Positions 8,005 through 17,823 of a DNA stretch of 64,000 bases are shown piece by piece; position 1 is the stretch's first letter, and every line of letters begins with the position of its first letter. Below the pieces are notes generated by a model. That model was not told the DNA's origin, did no database searches, and was given only the letters and a program-made list of their open reading frames with translations. Source of the stretch: Streptomyces longwoodensis (GTDB lineage: Bacteria > Actinomycetota > Actinomycetes > Streptomycetales > Streptomycetaceae); assembly GCF_001514125.1 (NCBI RefSeq), contig NZ_KQ948552.1, forward strand, positions 543,879-607,878, given 5' to 3'. Made by a program: the position numbers and the translations under genes.

Positions 8005-9989
8005 GCGTGGGTCTCCTTGGAGGGCTTCGCGTCGGCGGGGGGCTGCTGCGCCGGGGGGTGTGCGAGCGGGGCGGGGGTCGCGGGCGGGCCGTCGGCGGCC
8101 TCGGCGCCGTCGGTCCCGTCGGCCCGCAGGGCGAGGCTCGCGCTGATCCGGCCGGCGATCTCGACCGGGGTGAGTCCGATGTCGGCCAGCACCTCGCCGC
8201 GCTTGGCGTGGGCGAGGAACTGCTCGGGGATGCCGAACCGCCGTACGGGGACGTCGACCTCGGCGTCGCCGAGGGCCAGCGCCACCGCCGAGCCCACGCC
8301 GGCCGCACGGCTGTTGTCCTCCACGACGGCCACCAGGCGGTGTTCGGCGGCGAGGTGGGGCAGGGCCGGGTCGACGGGCTTGACCCAGCGCGGGTCGACG
8401 ACGGTGCAGCCGGTGCCCCGGCCCTGGAGCAGGTCGGCGGCCTGCAGGCAGACCGGCGCCATCACGCCGACCGCGACCAGCAGCACCTCGGGCCGCTCGG
8501 CGCGGTGCAGCACGTCCAGGCCGCCGACCCGGTCCACGGCCGGGACCGGGGGGCCCACCGACTCCTTGGGGAAGCGCACCAGCGTCGGCGCGTCGTCCAC
8601 GGCGACGGCCTCCCGCAGCTGGAGCCGCAGCTGGTCGGCGTCGCGCGGCGCGGCAATCCGCAGGCCCGGCACCACCTGGAGCACGGACATGTCCCACATG
8701 CCGTTGTGGGAGGGCCCGTCGACGCCGGTGACCCCGGCCCGGTCGAGGACGAAGGTCACGCCGCACTTGTGCAGCGCCACGTCCATCAGCAGCTGGTCGA
8801 AGGCACGGTTGAGGAAGGTGGCGTACACCGCGACGACGGGGTGCAGCCCGCCGGTGGCCAGGCCGGCCGCGCTGACGGCCGCGTGCTGCTCGGCGATGCC
8901 CACGTCCCACACCCGGTCGGGGAACCGCTCGGCGAAGGCACCGAGGCCGACGGGGTGCAGCATGGCGGCGGTGAGGGCGACCACGTCGTCCCGCTCCTCG
9001 CCGATGCGCACGATCTCCTCGCCGAACACCGACGTCCAGGACGGTCCGGTGGCCGGGGTGAGCGGCTCGCAGGTGCGCGGGTCCATCACGCCGACGGTGT
9101 GGAAGTGGTCCTCCTCGTGGGCGAGGGCGGGCTCGTAGCCGCGGCCCTTCTCGGTGAGGCAGTGGACCAGCACGGGGCCGTGGAAGCGCTTGGCGCGGCG
9201 CAGCGCCGACTCCAGCGCCCCGATGTCGTGCCCGTCGATGGGCCCCACGTACTTCAGGCCCAGGTCCTCGAACATGCCCTGCGGTGCGAAGGCGTCCTTG
9301 AAGCCCTTCTTCGCGCCGTGCAGGGACTCGTAGACCGTGGCGCCGACGACCGGGGTGCGCAGCAGGACGCCCTTGCCCCAGGCGAGCACCTTCTCGTAGC
9401 CGTCGGTGGTGCGCAGGGTCGCCAGGTGGTTGGCGAGGCCGCCGATGGTGGGCGCGTAGGAGCGCTCGTTGTCGTTGACGACGATGACCAGCGGCCGGTC
9501 CCGGGCCGCCGCGATGTTGTTGAGCGCCTCCCAGGCCATGCCGCCGGTCAGCGCGCCGTCGCCGGTGACCGCGACGACGTGCCCCTCCTCGCCCCGCACC
9601 TGGCGGGCCTTGGCGAGGCCGTCGGCCCAGCCGAGGACGGTGGAGGCGTGGCTGTTCTCGATGACGTCGTGCTCGGACTCCTCGCGGGAGGGGTAGCCGG
9701 ACAGGCCGCCCTTGCCGCGCAGCTTGGAGAAGTCCTGACGTCCCGTCACCAGCTTGTGCACGTAGCTCTGGTGGCCGGTGTCCCACAGGATGCGGTCGGC
9801 CGGCGACTCGAAGACCCGGTGCAGCGCGAGGGTCAGCTCCACCACCCCCAGGTTGGGCCCGAGGTGTCCCCCGGTCCTGGCCACCGCCTGGACGAGGAAC
9901 TCCCTGATCTCCGTGGACAGTTCACGCAGTTCCGCGTCGGACAGCGCCTTCAGGTCGCGTGGTTGCCGGATGCTCTCCAGAATCGTCAC
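8001..9989 (-). CDS. dxs: 1-deoxy-D-xylulose-5-phosphate synthase
   Basis: A 662-residue thiamine-diphosphate enzyme that condenses pyruvate and glyceraldehyde-3-phosphate, the first step of the MEP isoprenoid pathway. Landmarks are [11 protein letters not shown] (N-terminal His), the ThDP/Mg motif [16 protein letters not shown] (about 142-157), GIAEQHA with the catalytic Glu (about 365) and the transketolase segment [15 protein letters not shown]. The start is GTG 9989 with AAGGGGG upstream. The C-terminus carries an extra Ala/Pro/Asp-rich tail of about 45 residues that most Dxs enzymes lack. As a cluster-embedded copy it probably boosts precursor supply for hopanoids; a housekeeping dxs elsewhere is likely. 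Confidence 0.96.
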   Translation of the reverse strand: MTILESIRQPRDLKALSDAELRELSTEIREFLVQAVARTGGHLGPNLGVVELTLALHRVFESPADRILWDTGHQSYVHKLVTGRQDFSKLRGKGGLSGYPSREESEHDVIENSHASTVLGWADGLAKARQVRGEEGHVVAVTGDGALTGGMAWEALNNIAAARDRPLVIVVNDNERSYAPTIGGLANHLATLRTTDGYEKVLAWGKGVLLRTPVVGATVYESLHGAKKGFKDAFAPQGMFEDLGLKYVGPIDGHDIGALESALRRAKRFHGPVLVHCLTEKGRGYEPALAHEEDHFHTVGVMDPRTCEPLTPATGPSWTSVFGEEIVRIGEERDDVVALTAAMLHPVGLGAFAERFPDRVWDVGIAEQHAAVSAAGLATGGLHPVVAVYATFLNRAFDQLLMDVALHKCGVTFVLDRAGVTGVDGPSHNGMWDMSVLQVVPGLRIAAPRDADQLRLQLREAVAVDDAPTLVRFPKESVGPPVPAVDRVGGLDVLHRAERPEVLLVAVGVMAPVCLQAADLLQGRGTGCTVVDPRWVKPVDPALPHLAAEHRLVAVVEDNSRAAGVGSAVALALGDAEVDVPVRRFGIPEQFLAHAKRGEVLADIGLTPVEIAGRISASLALRADGTDGAEAADGPPATPAPLAHPPAQQPPADAKPSKETHA

Positions 9990-10016
9990 GCTCGGGCCCC
10001 CTTCGGTCCGTGCTGT

Positions 10017-10274
10017 TCAGCTCACGGTGACGGCCGGCTCCCCCGGGGCGACGCCGTCCTGTTCCCCCTGCTCGGCGATGCGCATCGCCTCGCCGAGCAG
10101 GGTCTCGACGATCCTCGACTCGGGCACGGTGGCGATGACCTCGCCCTTGACGAAGATCCGCCCCTTGGCCCCGCCCCCGACCGCCACCGGCCCGACGTGG
10201 ATGCGCCGCGACACGCGCCGCGCGGCGATCGGCCGGGCCGGTACCTCGGGGACGCCGAGGGGGACGGCGGTCAC
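10017..10274 (-). pseudogene. ispG: internally deleted ispG (HMBPP synthase) remnant, still in frame
   Basis: An 85-codon frame with an intact GTG start (GGGAG seven bases upstream) and stop. The first about 34 residues ([14 protein letters not shown] to VGPVAVGG) match the start of IspG, and the last about 50 ([20 protein letters not shown] onward, ending PAVTVS) match its C-terminal end. Full IspG is about 385 residues. The TIM barrel and the Cys residues that hold the [4Fe-4S] cluster are missing, so about 300 codons have been lost cleanly in frame. It cannot reduce methylerythritol cyclodiphosphate. It lies four bases after hpnH and before dxs, where an intact copy is expected in the operon. 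Either a decaying gene, a retained micro-protein, or an assembly artefact. Confidence 0.85.
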
Positions 10275-10278
10275 GGCC

Positions 10279-11301
10279 TCACTCCCGGTTCCCGGAGACC
10301 GTCTCGCGCATGGCCCTCAGCGACTCCTTGAGTGAGCCCATGGTGGCGAGGACGGCGGTGGGCTCGTAGCCGCAGTGCGCCATGCAGTTGGCGCAGCGCG
10401 GGTCCTTGCCGCGGCCGTACTTGTCCCAGTCGGTCTTCTCGATCAGCTCGCGGTACGTCGGCACGTAGCCGTCGCTCATCAGGTAGCAGGGGCGCTGCCA
10501 GCCGAAGAGGGAGTAGTTGGGGATCGCCCAGGCGGTGCAGGGGAAGTCGACCTTGCCCTCGAGGAAGTCGAGGAACAGCGGGGAGTGGTTGAGCCGCCAG
10601 CGGCGCCGGTTGCCGCCGGAGAAGGCCTTCTTGAACAGCTCGCGGGTCTGCTCCACGCCCAGGAAGTGCTCCTGGTCGGGCGCCTTCTCGTAGGCGTAGG
10701 CGGGCGAGATCATCATCTCGTCGACCTGGAGGTCGTCGTTGAGGAAGTTCAGCACCTCGATGATGGTCTGCGGGGTGTCCGTGTTGAAGAAGGTCGAGTT
10801 GGTGGTCACCCGGAAGCCGCGCCGCTTGGCCTCCTTGATGGCCGCCACGGCCTCGTCGAACACGCCCTCCTTGGCCACCGACTCGTCGTGCCGCTCGCGC
10901 AGCCCGTCGATGTGCACGGCGAAGGCGAAGTACGGCGAGGGCGTGAACTTGTCCATCTTCTTGCGCAGCAGCATGGCGTTGGTGCACAGGAAGACGTACT
11001 TCTTCTTCGCCACCAGCTGGCGCACGATCTCATCGATCTGAGGGTGCATCAGGGGCTCGCCGCCGGCGATGGACACCATCGGCGCACCCGACTCCAGCAC
11101 CGCCCCCACGGCCTGGGCGACCGGCATGCGCTGCTTGAGCACCCCGGCGGGGTGCTGGATCTTGCCGCAGCCCTCGCACTTGAGGTTGCAGGCGAAGAGC
11201 GGCTCGAGCTCCACGATCAGCGGGAACTTGTCGCGCTTGCGGAGCTTCTGTTCGGCAAGGTATGTAGCGACCTTGATGGACTGGCGCAGCGGCATGGCCA
11301 T
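10279..11301 (-). CDS. hpnH: adenosyl-hopene transferase HpnH (radical SAM)
   Basis: A 340-residue radical SAM enzyme that adds the 5'-deoxyadenosyl group to diploptene, starting C35 hopanoid side-chain synthesis. CNLKCEGC (Cys 38, 42, 45) is the CxxxCxxC [4Fe-4S] motif. SIAGGEP follows as the SAM-contacting GGE. Further Cys residues near the C-terminus ([12 protein letters not shown]) are typical of the family. I choose ATG 11301 over an in-frame GTG three codons earlier because GGAGG lies eight bases before it. The gene lies between hpnG and the ispG remnant in the operon. Confidence 0.95.
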   Translation of the reverse strand: MAMPLRQSIKVATYLAEQKLRKRDKFPLIVELEPLFACNLKCEGCGKIQHPAGVLKQRMPVAQAVGAVLESGAPMVSIAGGEPLMHPQIDEIVRQLVAKKKYVFLCTNAMLLRKKMDKFTPSPYFAFAVHIDGLRERHDESVAKEGVFDEAVAAIKEAKRRGFRVTTNSTFFNTDTPQTIIEVLNFLNDDLQVDEMMISPAYAYEKAPDQEHFLGVEQTRELFKKAFSGGNRRRWRLNHSPLFLDFLEGKVDFPCTAWAIPNYSLFGWQRPCYLMSDGYVPTYRELIEKTDWDKYGRGKDPRCANCMAHCGYEPTAVLATMGSLKESLRAMRETVSGNRE

Positions 11302-11306
11302 CGGGC

Positions 11307-11951
11307 TCACCTCCGGGGGAGCAGCACATTACGGTGCCATTCGAAAAAAGTAGGAAGCACGGATCGAAGGACGCGGAAAGCCGATATTCCACCGCGTACC
11401 GTGCCGATCCGGACGAGTTCATGTTCTGGAGCGTCCACGACCACACGGACGGCCGCAACCGGGCGCCCGCCGGCGCGCACGGCGGTCAGCAGCGTGGCCG
11501 CGGACTCCATGTCCACCGCGATGGCGCCGGTGGCCCGCAGCGCGGACCGCTCGGGACCGCGCACCACGTGGTCGGAGCCGGTCAGCGGGCCGGTGTGGAC
11601 GGTGCGGCCGGGCAGGGTGCGCCCGAGTTCCTTGACGAGCAGCTCGGTGGCGACGCACGGGACGGTCCCGCGCGGGTCACGGGTCTCCTCGGCGACCACC
11701 AGGTCGCCGGGGTGCATGCCGGGGGCGAGGCCCGCGCAGAAGCCGGTGGCGAGCACCGCCGCCCCCTGGAGCGCCGGGTCGGCGAGGACCCGGGTGACGG
11801 ACCGCTCGGCCGCCTTCGGCCCCATGCCGGTGCGCAGGACCGTGACGGGCCCGCCCGCCCCGTCGCGGTCGCCGGTGCGCAGGGCGAGGTGCTCGATGCC
11901 GAGCGCGCAGGCGACCAGCAGCGGCGGGACCGGGGCGGGCAGCGCTCCCAT
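11307..11951 (-). CDS. hpnG: HpnG-type nucleosidase/phosphorylase
   Basis: A 214-residue member of the PNP/MTA nucleosidase superfamily. Motifs are LRTGMGPKAA, GFCAGLAPGMHPGDLVVAEE and AVDMESAA, the last holding the ribose-binding Glu. HpnG removes adenine from adenosylhopane to give ribosyl- or phosphoribosylhopane, so it acts right after HpnH. Its ATG overlaps the shc stop (TGATG), so it is translationally coupled. The stop is five bases before the hpnH start. Confidence 0.88.
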   Translation of the reverse strand: MGALPAPVPPLLVACALGIEHLALRTGDRDGAGGPVTVLRTGMGPKAAERSVTRVLADPALQGAAVLATGFCAGLAPGMHPGDLVVAEETRDPRGTVPCVATELLVKELGRTLPGRTVHTGPLTGSDHVVRGPERSALRATGAIAVDMESAATLLTAVRAGGRPVAAVRVVVDAPEHELVRIGTVRGGISAFRVLRSVLPTFFEWHRNVLLPRR

Positions 11952-14005
11952 CAGCCGGCCTCGGCCTCTGCGACGGACGTGGCGGCCGCCGCCGGTTGCT
12001 GAGCGGTCCTCGGCTTGACGGCCTGGTTGGCGAACGGCTCGCCATGGACGTACCGGCCGAGCGCGGTGAGCGGGAAGACCTGACGGTAGAGGTGGTAGTT
12101 GATGGAGAAGTCCCAGGGGAAGCCGGTGCCGGTGAAGTACGGCTCGTCCCAGCTGCCGTCCTCCCGCTGGGTGCGCGCCAGCCACGCGACGCCGCGCTCG
12201 ACGGCCCGGGACTCCCGCTCCCCCGCCGCCAGCAGCGCGAGCAGGGCCCACGCGGTCTGCGAGGCGGTGGAGGCGCCCCGGCCGCTCCACCGGCCCGGGT
12301 CCTGGTAGGAGCGCAGGTCCTCGCCCCAGCCGCCGTCGTCGTTCTGCACCCGCTCCAGCCAGGTCACCGCGCGCCGGATCGCCGGGTGGTCGGTGGGCAG
12401 TCCTGCCGCGGTCAGCGCGGGCACCACCGAGCCGGTGCCGTAGATGTAGTTGACGCCCCAGCGCCCGAACCACGAGCCCTCGGGCTCCTGTTCGGCGAGC
12501 AGCCACTCGATGCCGCGCCGGGTGCGCGGGTCGTGGGCGTAGCCCTCCACGGCGAGCATCTCCACGACGTGCGCGGTGACGTCGGCCGAGGGCGGGTCGA
12601 TGACCTCGCCGAAGTCGCAGAACGGCAGCCGGTTGGGGAACGGGCTGGTGTTGTCGACGTCGAACGCGCCCCACGCGCCGTTCCTGGACTGCATGCCGAG
12701 GTTCCAGCGGACCCCGCGCGCGATGGCGTTCTCCACGCGCTCCGGGTCGTGGTGGCGCACCCGGCGCAGCGCCAGGACCACCTCGGCGGTGTCGTCCATG
12801 TCCGGGTAGTTGTCGTTGTGGAACTCGAACGCCCAGCCGCCCGGCGGGAGTTCGGGCCGGCGCACGGACCAGTCGCCGGGCCGGACGACCTGCTCGCCGA
12901 GCATCCAGTCGGCGGCCTTGACCAGTTGCGGGTGATCGGCGGGCAGGCCGGCGTCGGCGAGCGCGATGGTGGCCAGGCAGGTGTCCCACACCGGCGACTG
13001 GCACGCCTCGATCATCCGGGCGCCGTCCTCGCGCCACACCGCGTAGCGGTCCAGGGACTCCAGACCGGCCCGCATCACGGGGTGTTCGAGGTCGTAGCCG
13101 AGGAGGTACAGCGCGATGACCGAGTACACCGCGGGCGGCTGGATGCCTCCCCAGCAGCCGTCGTTCTCCTGCCGCTCGATGATCCAGCGGGCCGCGGAGT
13201 TCAGGGCCGCCCTGCGCAGCCGGCGCACCGCGACCGACCGGTAGCCGCGCACGACCTTGTCGAGCCGCTGGAACACGCCGTCCCAGCTCGCCAAGGGCGC
13301 CGGCGGCCGGGGCGGGTTGGGACGGGCCGGGTCGGTGTGCAGCTCGTCCAGCGGGAAGGGGGCCGGGCGCACCGGGCGCTTGGCCGAGACGACGGTGAGC
13401 GGCACGATCGTCTGGCGGGCCCAGCAACCGAAGTTGTAGATGCTGAGCGGGAACCACTTGGGGAAGTAGAGGAGCTCCGGCGGCAGTTCGGGCAGGTCCT
13501 CCCACTTCCACCAGCCGAACAGCGCGAGCCAGATGCGGGTGAAGACGCGGGCCGCCGCGATACCGCCCCGCTCGCGGACCCAGGCGGACGCCTTCGCCAT
13601 GTGGGGGGCGTCGGGGGTGTCGCCGGCCAGGCGCAGGGCGACGTAGGCCTCGACGGTGGCGGACAGGTCACCGGGGCCGCCGTAGAAGGTGGCCCAGGCG
13701 CCGTCCTCGCGCTGCTCCCCGCGGATGAAGAGGGCGGCGGCCCCCACGGTCGCCTCGTCCAGGATCCCGAGGAACTGGCGCAGCAGGAGGTCCTCGGCGT
13801 CCATGGTGACGTTCGTCTCGAGGTCCCCCTTCCACCAGCCCTGGTCGTCCTGGCGGGAGAGCAGGAAGTCGGTGGCGCGCCGCATGGCGCGTTCGGCGGC
13901 CCGGGGGACCCCGGCCGTCTCGTCAGTGGTGATGCGGGTGGTGTCGCTGGCCGAGGCAGCGCGGGGCGGGAGGGCCCCGGTGCTTCCGTCGGTCGTCGCT
14001 GTCAT
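11951..14005 (-). CDS. shc: squalene-hopene cyclase
   Basis: A 684-residue cyclase that turns squalene into hopene and hopanol at the membrane face. The acid motif DMDDTA (DxDDTA) is at about residues 400-405. Several QW-type repeats are visible (for example QDDQGWWKG, QREDGSWDEP, QENDGCWGG, QNDDGGWGED). The N-terminal 35 residues are Thr/Ala-rich and not part of the fold. The ATG start is preceded by GAAGGGGAAGCC. It is the core enzyme of the operon; the polyprenyl synthase gene starts upstream with a 122-base gap, the largest within the operon, so an internal promoter is possible there. Confidence 0.97.
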   Translation of the reverse strand: MTATTDGSTGALPPRAASASDTTRITTDETAGVPRAAERAMRRATDFLLSRQDDQGWWKGDLETNVTMDAEDLLLRQFLGILDEATVGAAALFIRGEQREDGAWATFYGGPGDLSATVEAYVALRLAGDTPDAPHMAKASAWVRERGGIAAARVFTRIWLALFGWWKWEDLPELPPELLYFPKWFPLSIYNFGCWARQTIVPLTVVSAKRPVRPAPFPLDELHTDPARPNPPRPPAPLASWDGVFQRLDKVVRGYRSVAVRRLRRAALNSAARWIIERQENDGCWGGIQPPAVYSVIALYLLGYDLEHPVMRAGLESLDRYAVWREDGARMIEACQSPVWDTCLATIALADAGLPADHPQLVKAADWMLGEQVVRPGDWSVRRPELPPGGWAFEFHNDNYPDMDDTAEVVLALRRVRHHDPERVENAIARGVRWNLGMQSRNGAWGAFDVDNTSPFPNRLPFCDFGEVIDPPSADVTAHVVEMLAVEGYAHDPRTRRGIEWLLAEQEPEGSWFGRWGVNYIYGTGSVVPALTAAGLPTDHPAIRRAVTWLERVQNDDGGWGEDLRSYQDPGRWSGRGASTASQTAWALLALLAAGERESRAVERGVAWLARTQREDGSWDEPYFTGTGFPWDFSINYHLYRQVFPLTALGRYVHGEPFANQAVKPRTAQQPAAAATSVAEAEAG

Positions 14006-14127
14006 GGCTTCCCCTTCGTGCAGTCGTGCAAGTCGTGCTGCTGTGGGTCCGCCGTCGGCCGGTGCTGAGGGTCGGCGCCCAGGGGCACCGGCCGGCGACT
14101 ACGCGAGGGTTATTCGACCGATAGTGA

Positions 14128-15252
14128 TCATCTCTTTCGTACGACGACGAAGTCGGCGAGTGCCGTGAACCGGGCCCGGACCTCGCCGGGCATGTCGACG
14201 GCGTCGAGGGCTTCGATGGCGATGGTGTGCTGACGGCGGGCTTCCCCGGCGGTCCACTCGCGGCCGCCGGCCTCCTCGATGAGCCGCGCCCGGGCCGCGA
14301 ACTCCTCCTCGGAGAAGGTGTCGAAGTCGCTGCTCTTGGCATCGGCGGCGAGGATGTCGCCGAGCCGCTCGGAGGCGCCGCCGCCCGCCGCGAGGGCGGC
14401 CACCACCGGCAGGGACTTCTTGCGCTGGCGCAGGTCGCTCCAGGTCTGCTTGCCCGTGGACTCCGGGTCGCCCCAGATGCCGAGGAGGTCGTCGACGGCC
14501 TGGAACGCCAGGCCGAGGTGGTAGCCGTACTTCTCCAGGGCGTCGGCGGTCGCGTCGTCGGCGCCGCCGAGCACCGCGCCGATGGAGCTGGCGCAGGCCA
14601 GCAGGGCGCCGGTCTTGTTGCCCTCCATCTCCAGGCACTCCTCGACGCTGACGCGGTCGCGGTGCTCGTAGGAGATGTCCTGGGCCTGGCCGTCGATCAG
14701 GGCGCGGCTGGCGCTGGTCAGCCGGCGGGTGGCGCGGCCGGCCTCGACGGTGCCGAGTTCGAGCAGGACCTCGTTGGCGAGGGCGAACAGGGCGTCGCCG
14801 ACCAGGATCGCCTGGGCGGGGCCGTGCACCTTCCACACGGTGTCGCGGTGGCGGCGCTGTTCGTCGCCGTCCATCAGGTCGTCGTGCAGGAGCGAGAAGT
14901 TGTGCACCAGCTCGACGGCGACCGCGCCGGGCACGCCGGTCTCCGGCCGGGCGCCGGTGACCTCGGCGGACAGCACGGCCAGGGCGGGGCGCACCGCCTT
15001 GCCCCCGTCGCCGTGCACGGGGTTGCCCTGGGCGTCGATCCAGCCGAAGTGGTAGGCGGCGACCGTGTCCATGGGCGGCGCCAGGCGGTCGACGGCCGCC
15101 CGCAGCACCGGGGTGGCCAGGGTCCGGCCGCGCTCCAGCAGCGCGGACACGTCCACCGCGGCAGTCGTGGCCGGGGGCACAGGGGGCACTGTTTCTCCTC
15201 TTGTTGCGGTGCCGGAGGTACGGGGGCCGGGCCCACGCAGATCGGCTGTCAT
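14128..15252 (-). CDS. polyprenyl diphosphate synthase (probable farnesyl-PP source for squalene)
   Basis: A 374-residue trans-isoprenyl diphosphate synthase. The first Asp-rich motif is HDDLMDGDEQRR (about 121-132) and the second is FQAVDDLLGIWGD (about 250-262), so the second is DDxxG rather than DDxxD but retains a downstream Asp. The N-terminal about 35 residues are a Pro/Thr-rich extension. Its ATG overlaps the hpnE stop (ATGA). Position in the operon implies it supplies C15 farnesyl diphosphate to HpnD; chain length cannot be proven from sequence, and geranylgeranyl diphosphate is an alternative product. Confidence 0.92.
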   Translation of the reverse strand: MTADLRGPGPRTSGTATRGETVPPVPPATTAAVDVSALLERGRTLATPVLRAAVDRLAPPMDTVAAYHFGWIDAQGNPVHGDGGKAVRPALAVLSAEVTGARPETGVPGAVAVELVHNFSLLHDDLMDGDEQRRHRDTVWKVHGPAQAILVGDALFALANEVLLELGTVEAGRATRRLTSASRALIDGQAQDISYEHRDRVSVEECLEMEGNKTGALLACASSIGAVLGGADDATADALEKYGYHLGLAFQAVDDLLGIWGDPESTGKQTWSDLRQRKKSLPVVAALAAGGGASERLGDILAADAKSSDFDTFSEEEFAARARLIEEAGGREWTAGEARRQHTIAIEALDAVDMPGEVRARFTALADFVVVRKR

Positions 15253-16709
15253 GCGGCCTCCCCGAAGAACTCCGGGAGGCGGTCGCGGGACCGGCCCAGG
15301 GCGCCGAGCGCGGCGTCGGCCGCGCTCACGCCGCTGCGGACCGCACTCTCCATGGTCGCGGGCCACCCGGTGGCGGTCCACGCCCCGGCCAGGTACAGGC
15401 CGGGTGCCTTGGTGCGGGCGCCGGGCCTGAGCCGTGCGGCGCCGGGGGCGGGGGCGAACGTCGCGGTGCGCTCCCGGGTGACGAAGAAGTCCCGCACCCC
15501 GGCGCCGCGGGCCGCGGGCAGCAGCCGCTCCAGCTCCGGCAGGTAGCGCTCGCGCAGGACGGCCACGGGGGCGTCGATCTCGTCCTGCGCGGCCGACTGG
15601 GACACCGCGAGGTACTGGCCCTCGCGCAGCCCGGAGGCGTCGGTGCGGTCGAACACCCACTGCAGGGGGGTGCCGAGGGCCGCGACGAAGGGGGCGGCGA
15701 GCACCTTGCGGTCGTAGACGACGTGCACGTTGAGGATGGGCGCGGTGCCGAGGGCGAGCAGCCGCTCGGGGGCGTCGAGGGCCCCGGCCGGCAGCAGGTC
15801 GTGCGTCTCGCGCTGGGGTACGGCGAGGACGACGGCGTCGGCGTGCAGCGTCTCGCCGGGAACCTGAACGCTCCAGCGCCCGTTCTCGTTCCGGGAGAGG
15901 GAGGTGACGCGTGTACGGACCTCGGTGCGCACGCCCGCGGAGTCGAGCGCCTTGCGGGCCAGCCGGTCGTGCAGTTCGCCCAGCGGCACGCGGGCCCAGC
16001 CGATGTCGGCCGCTCCCGGGTCGGACAGCAGACCGGTCTTGAACACCATCGCGGCGAGGGCGAGCGAGGCGTCGCCCGCGACCGCGTTGAGGGTGGCGAC
16101 CCCGACCAGGTCCCACAGGGCCTCCACGGCGCGCGCGGACTGGCCGTGGGCGGTGAGCCAGCTGCCGAAGTCCTGCGTGTCCAGCGCCGGATCGGTGAGG
16201 TCGAGGGCCTTGAGCGCGAGTGCGGCCCGGCCGACCCGGGCGCGTTCGGCGAGCGAGAGGTGCGGGTACGTGGCGAGACCGCGCCCCAGGTGGAGGGGCA
16301 CGGGCAGGGCGTCGCGCCGCAGCCTGCCGAGCCGTCGGCCCTCGGGCTTGGCCACGTCGACCACGGGCACGTCCAGGCGGTCCTGGAGCGGGGCCAGCGC
16401 GCTGCCCTCGATCCGGTCCAGGAACCACCGGTAGGCGGTGCAGCAGCGCAGGTAGACGTGCTGGCCGTTGTCGACGGTGAGGTCGCCGCGCCGGAAGGAG
16501 AAGGCCAGGCCGCCGAGCCTGGGTCTGCCCTCGAGCAGGGTGACGCGCACCCCGGCGTCGGCGAGGGCCAGCGCAGCGGTGATCCCGGCGAGCCCGCCGC
16601 CGACCACGACGGCGTCGCGGCCGGTGGTCCCGTCGCCCGGGCCGCCGCGGCCCGCGCGCGCCGAGGCGTCGGCGATCGGTGCCCCGGGCGACTGCGTGCC
16701 GTCGCTCAT
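15249..16709 (-). CDS. hpnE: hydroxysqualene dehydroxylase / squalene-associated FAD desaturase HpnE
   Basis: A 486-residue FAD-dependent amine-oxidase-fold enzyme. The dinucleotide-binding GGGLAGITAALALADAG begins at about residue 36 and the C-terminal FAD motif is LYLAGAWTATGWPATMESAVRSG. HpnE completes the HpnC/D/E route by reducing hydroxysqualene to squalene. The N-terminal 30 residues are a low-complexity extension. The start is ATG 16709 with a 148-base gap to hpnD. Its stop overlaps the start of the polyprenyl synthase gene. Confidence 0.93.
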   Translation of the reverse strand: MSDGTQSPGAPIADASARAGRGGPGDGTTGRDAVVVGGGLAGITAALALADAGVRVTLLEGRPRLGGLAFSFRRGDLTVDNGQHVYLRCCTAYRWFLDRIEGSALAPLQDRLDVPVVDVAKPEGRRLGRLRRDALPVPLHLGRGLATYPHLSLAERARVGRAALALKALDLTDPALDTQDFGSWLTAHGQSARAVEALWDLVGVATLNAVAGDASLALAAMVFKTGLLSDPGAADIGWARVPLGELHDRLARKALDSAGVRTEVRTRVTSLSRNENGRWSVQVPGETLHADAVVLAVPQRETHDLLPAGALDAPERLLALGTAPILNVHVVYDRKVLAAPFVAALGTPLQWVFDRTDASGLREGQYLAVSQSAAQDEIDAPVAVLRERYLPELERLLPAARGAGVRDFFVTRERTATFAPAPGAARLRPGARTKAPGLYLAGAWTATGWPATMESAVRSGVSAADAALGALGRSRDRLPEFFGEAA

Positions 16710-16857
16710 CGTGCGTCCTCCCCTGCCTGCCGGTCGTGCTGCGGACACCCTGCACGACCGACCGATGTCCTCAGGGACGCCGCGCCGCAGCGCGGGGTTG
16801 CGTGCCGCGCCGCGCCGGTGGGACCGTCCGGGCCCGCTGCGTCGCCCGGCGCGCCCA

Positions 16858-17823
16858 TCAGGTCCGCCTCCGGGCGGCCTGCCGGGCGGGCGAGCGGCGG
16901 GAGACGTGCCGGGTGTCCAGGCCGGACAGGCCGCGCACGGCGACGTAGGCCTTCTCCCGGCCGGGCAGCGAGACCCGGCCGCGCAGGACGGCCTCGGGGT
17001 CGCGTTCGATGCGGTCCAGCAGGCGGCGGTAGATGCCGGCCATGGCGGCGACACAGGCCCCGCTGCGCCGGTCGAGCAGCGGCAGCAGCCGGTAGCCCTC
17101 GGCGAACAGGGCGCGGGCGCGGCGCACCTCGAAGTGGACGAGGCCCGTGAAGTCGGAGCCCTCGGGCGGGGTGGGCCCGTCGAATCCGGCGGAGCAGCCG
17201 AACTTCGCCAGGTCGTCCGACGGCAGGTAGGTGCGGCCGCCCTCGGCGTCCTCGCGGACGTCGCGCAGGATGTTGGTGAGCTGCAGGGCGAGGCCGAGGG
17301 TGTCGGCGTACTCCGCGGCGCGCTCGGAGCCGCGCGCGCTGCCCTCGGTGCCGAACACGCCGAGGGAGAGCCGGCCGATGGCGCCGGCCACGCAGCGGCA
17401 GTAGACCTTCAGGTCGTCCCAGGTCTCGTAGGTCTCGCCGCGCACGTCCATCAGGACGCCGTCGATCAGCTCGTCCAGGCCGCCGAGCGGGATCGGGAAG
17501 GCGCTCGCGGCGTGGCTGAGGGCGACCGCGACGGGGTCGGTGTCGTCCTCCTCGACCTTGCCCGCGCGGACCCGGTCGAGCAGGGTCCGGGTGTCCTCGA
17601 GCCGGGCGACCTTGACGTCGGCGGCGAGCGCGCCGTCGCCGATGTCGTCGACGCGCCGGGAGAACGCGTACAGCGCGGACATCGCCCGGCGCTTGGGTGT
17701 GGGCAGCAGCCTGATGCCGTACGCGAAGTTGCGGGCCTGCTGCCCGGTGACGGCTTCGCAGTAGCTGTAGGCGGCGAGTACCGGTGCGGACGCGGGTGGC
17801 GGAGACTCCACGGTCCGGATCAC
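16858..17823 (-). CDS. hpnD: presqualene diphosphate synthase HpnD
   Basis: A 321-residue squalene/phytoene-synthase-family enzyme that joins two farnesyl diphosphates head to head into presqualene diphosphate. Asp motifs are RRVDDIGDG (about 57-65) and NILRDVREDAEGGRTYLP (about 187-204). The GTG start overlaps the hpnC stop as GTGA, so translation is coupled. The C-terminus is an Arg-rich tail. HpnD lacks a membrane anchor. Confidence 0.93.
   Translation of the reverse strand: MIRTVESPPPASAPVLAAYSYCEAVTGQQARNFAYGIRLLPTPKRRAMSALYAFSRRVDDIGDGALAADVKVARLEDTRTLLDRVRAGKVEEDDTDPVAVALSHAASAFPIPLGGLDELIDGVLMDVRGETYETWDDLKVYCRCVAGAIGRLSLGVFGTEGSARGSERAAEYADTLGLALQLTNILRDVREDAEGGRTYLPSDDLAKFGCSAGFDGPTPPEGSDFTGLVHFEVRRARALFAEGYRLLPLLDRRSGACVAAMAGIYRRLLDRIERDPEAVLRGRVSLPGREKAYVAVRGLSGLDTRHVSRRSPARQAARRRT

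Noticed and set aside
6571..9786. 1071-codon fusion reading from dxs into the aminotransferase
   Set aside because: The upstream part is a wrong-frame translation of dxs; the true aminotransferase starts at ATG 8004.
11996..14068. 690-codon frame opposite shc
   Set aside because: Antisense shadow of the squalene-hopene cyclase gene, which has full motifs.
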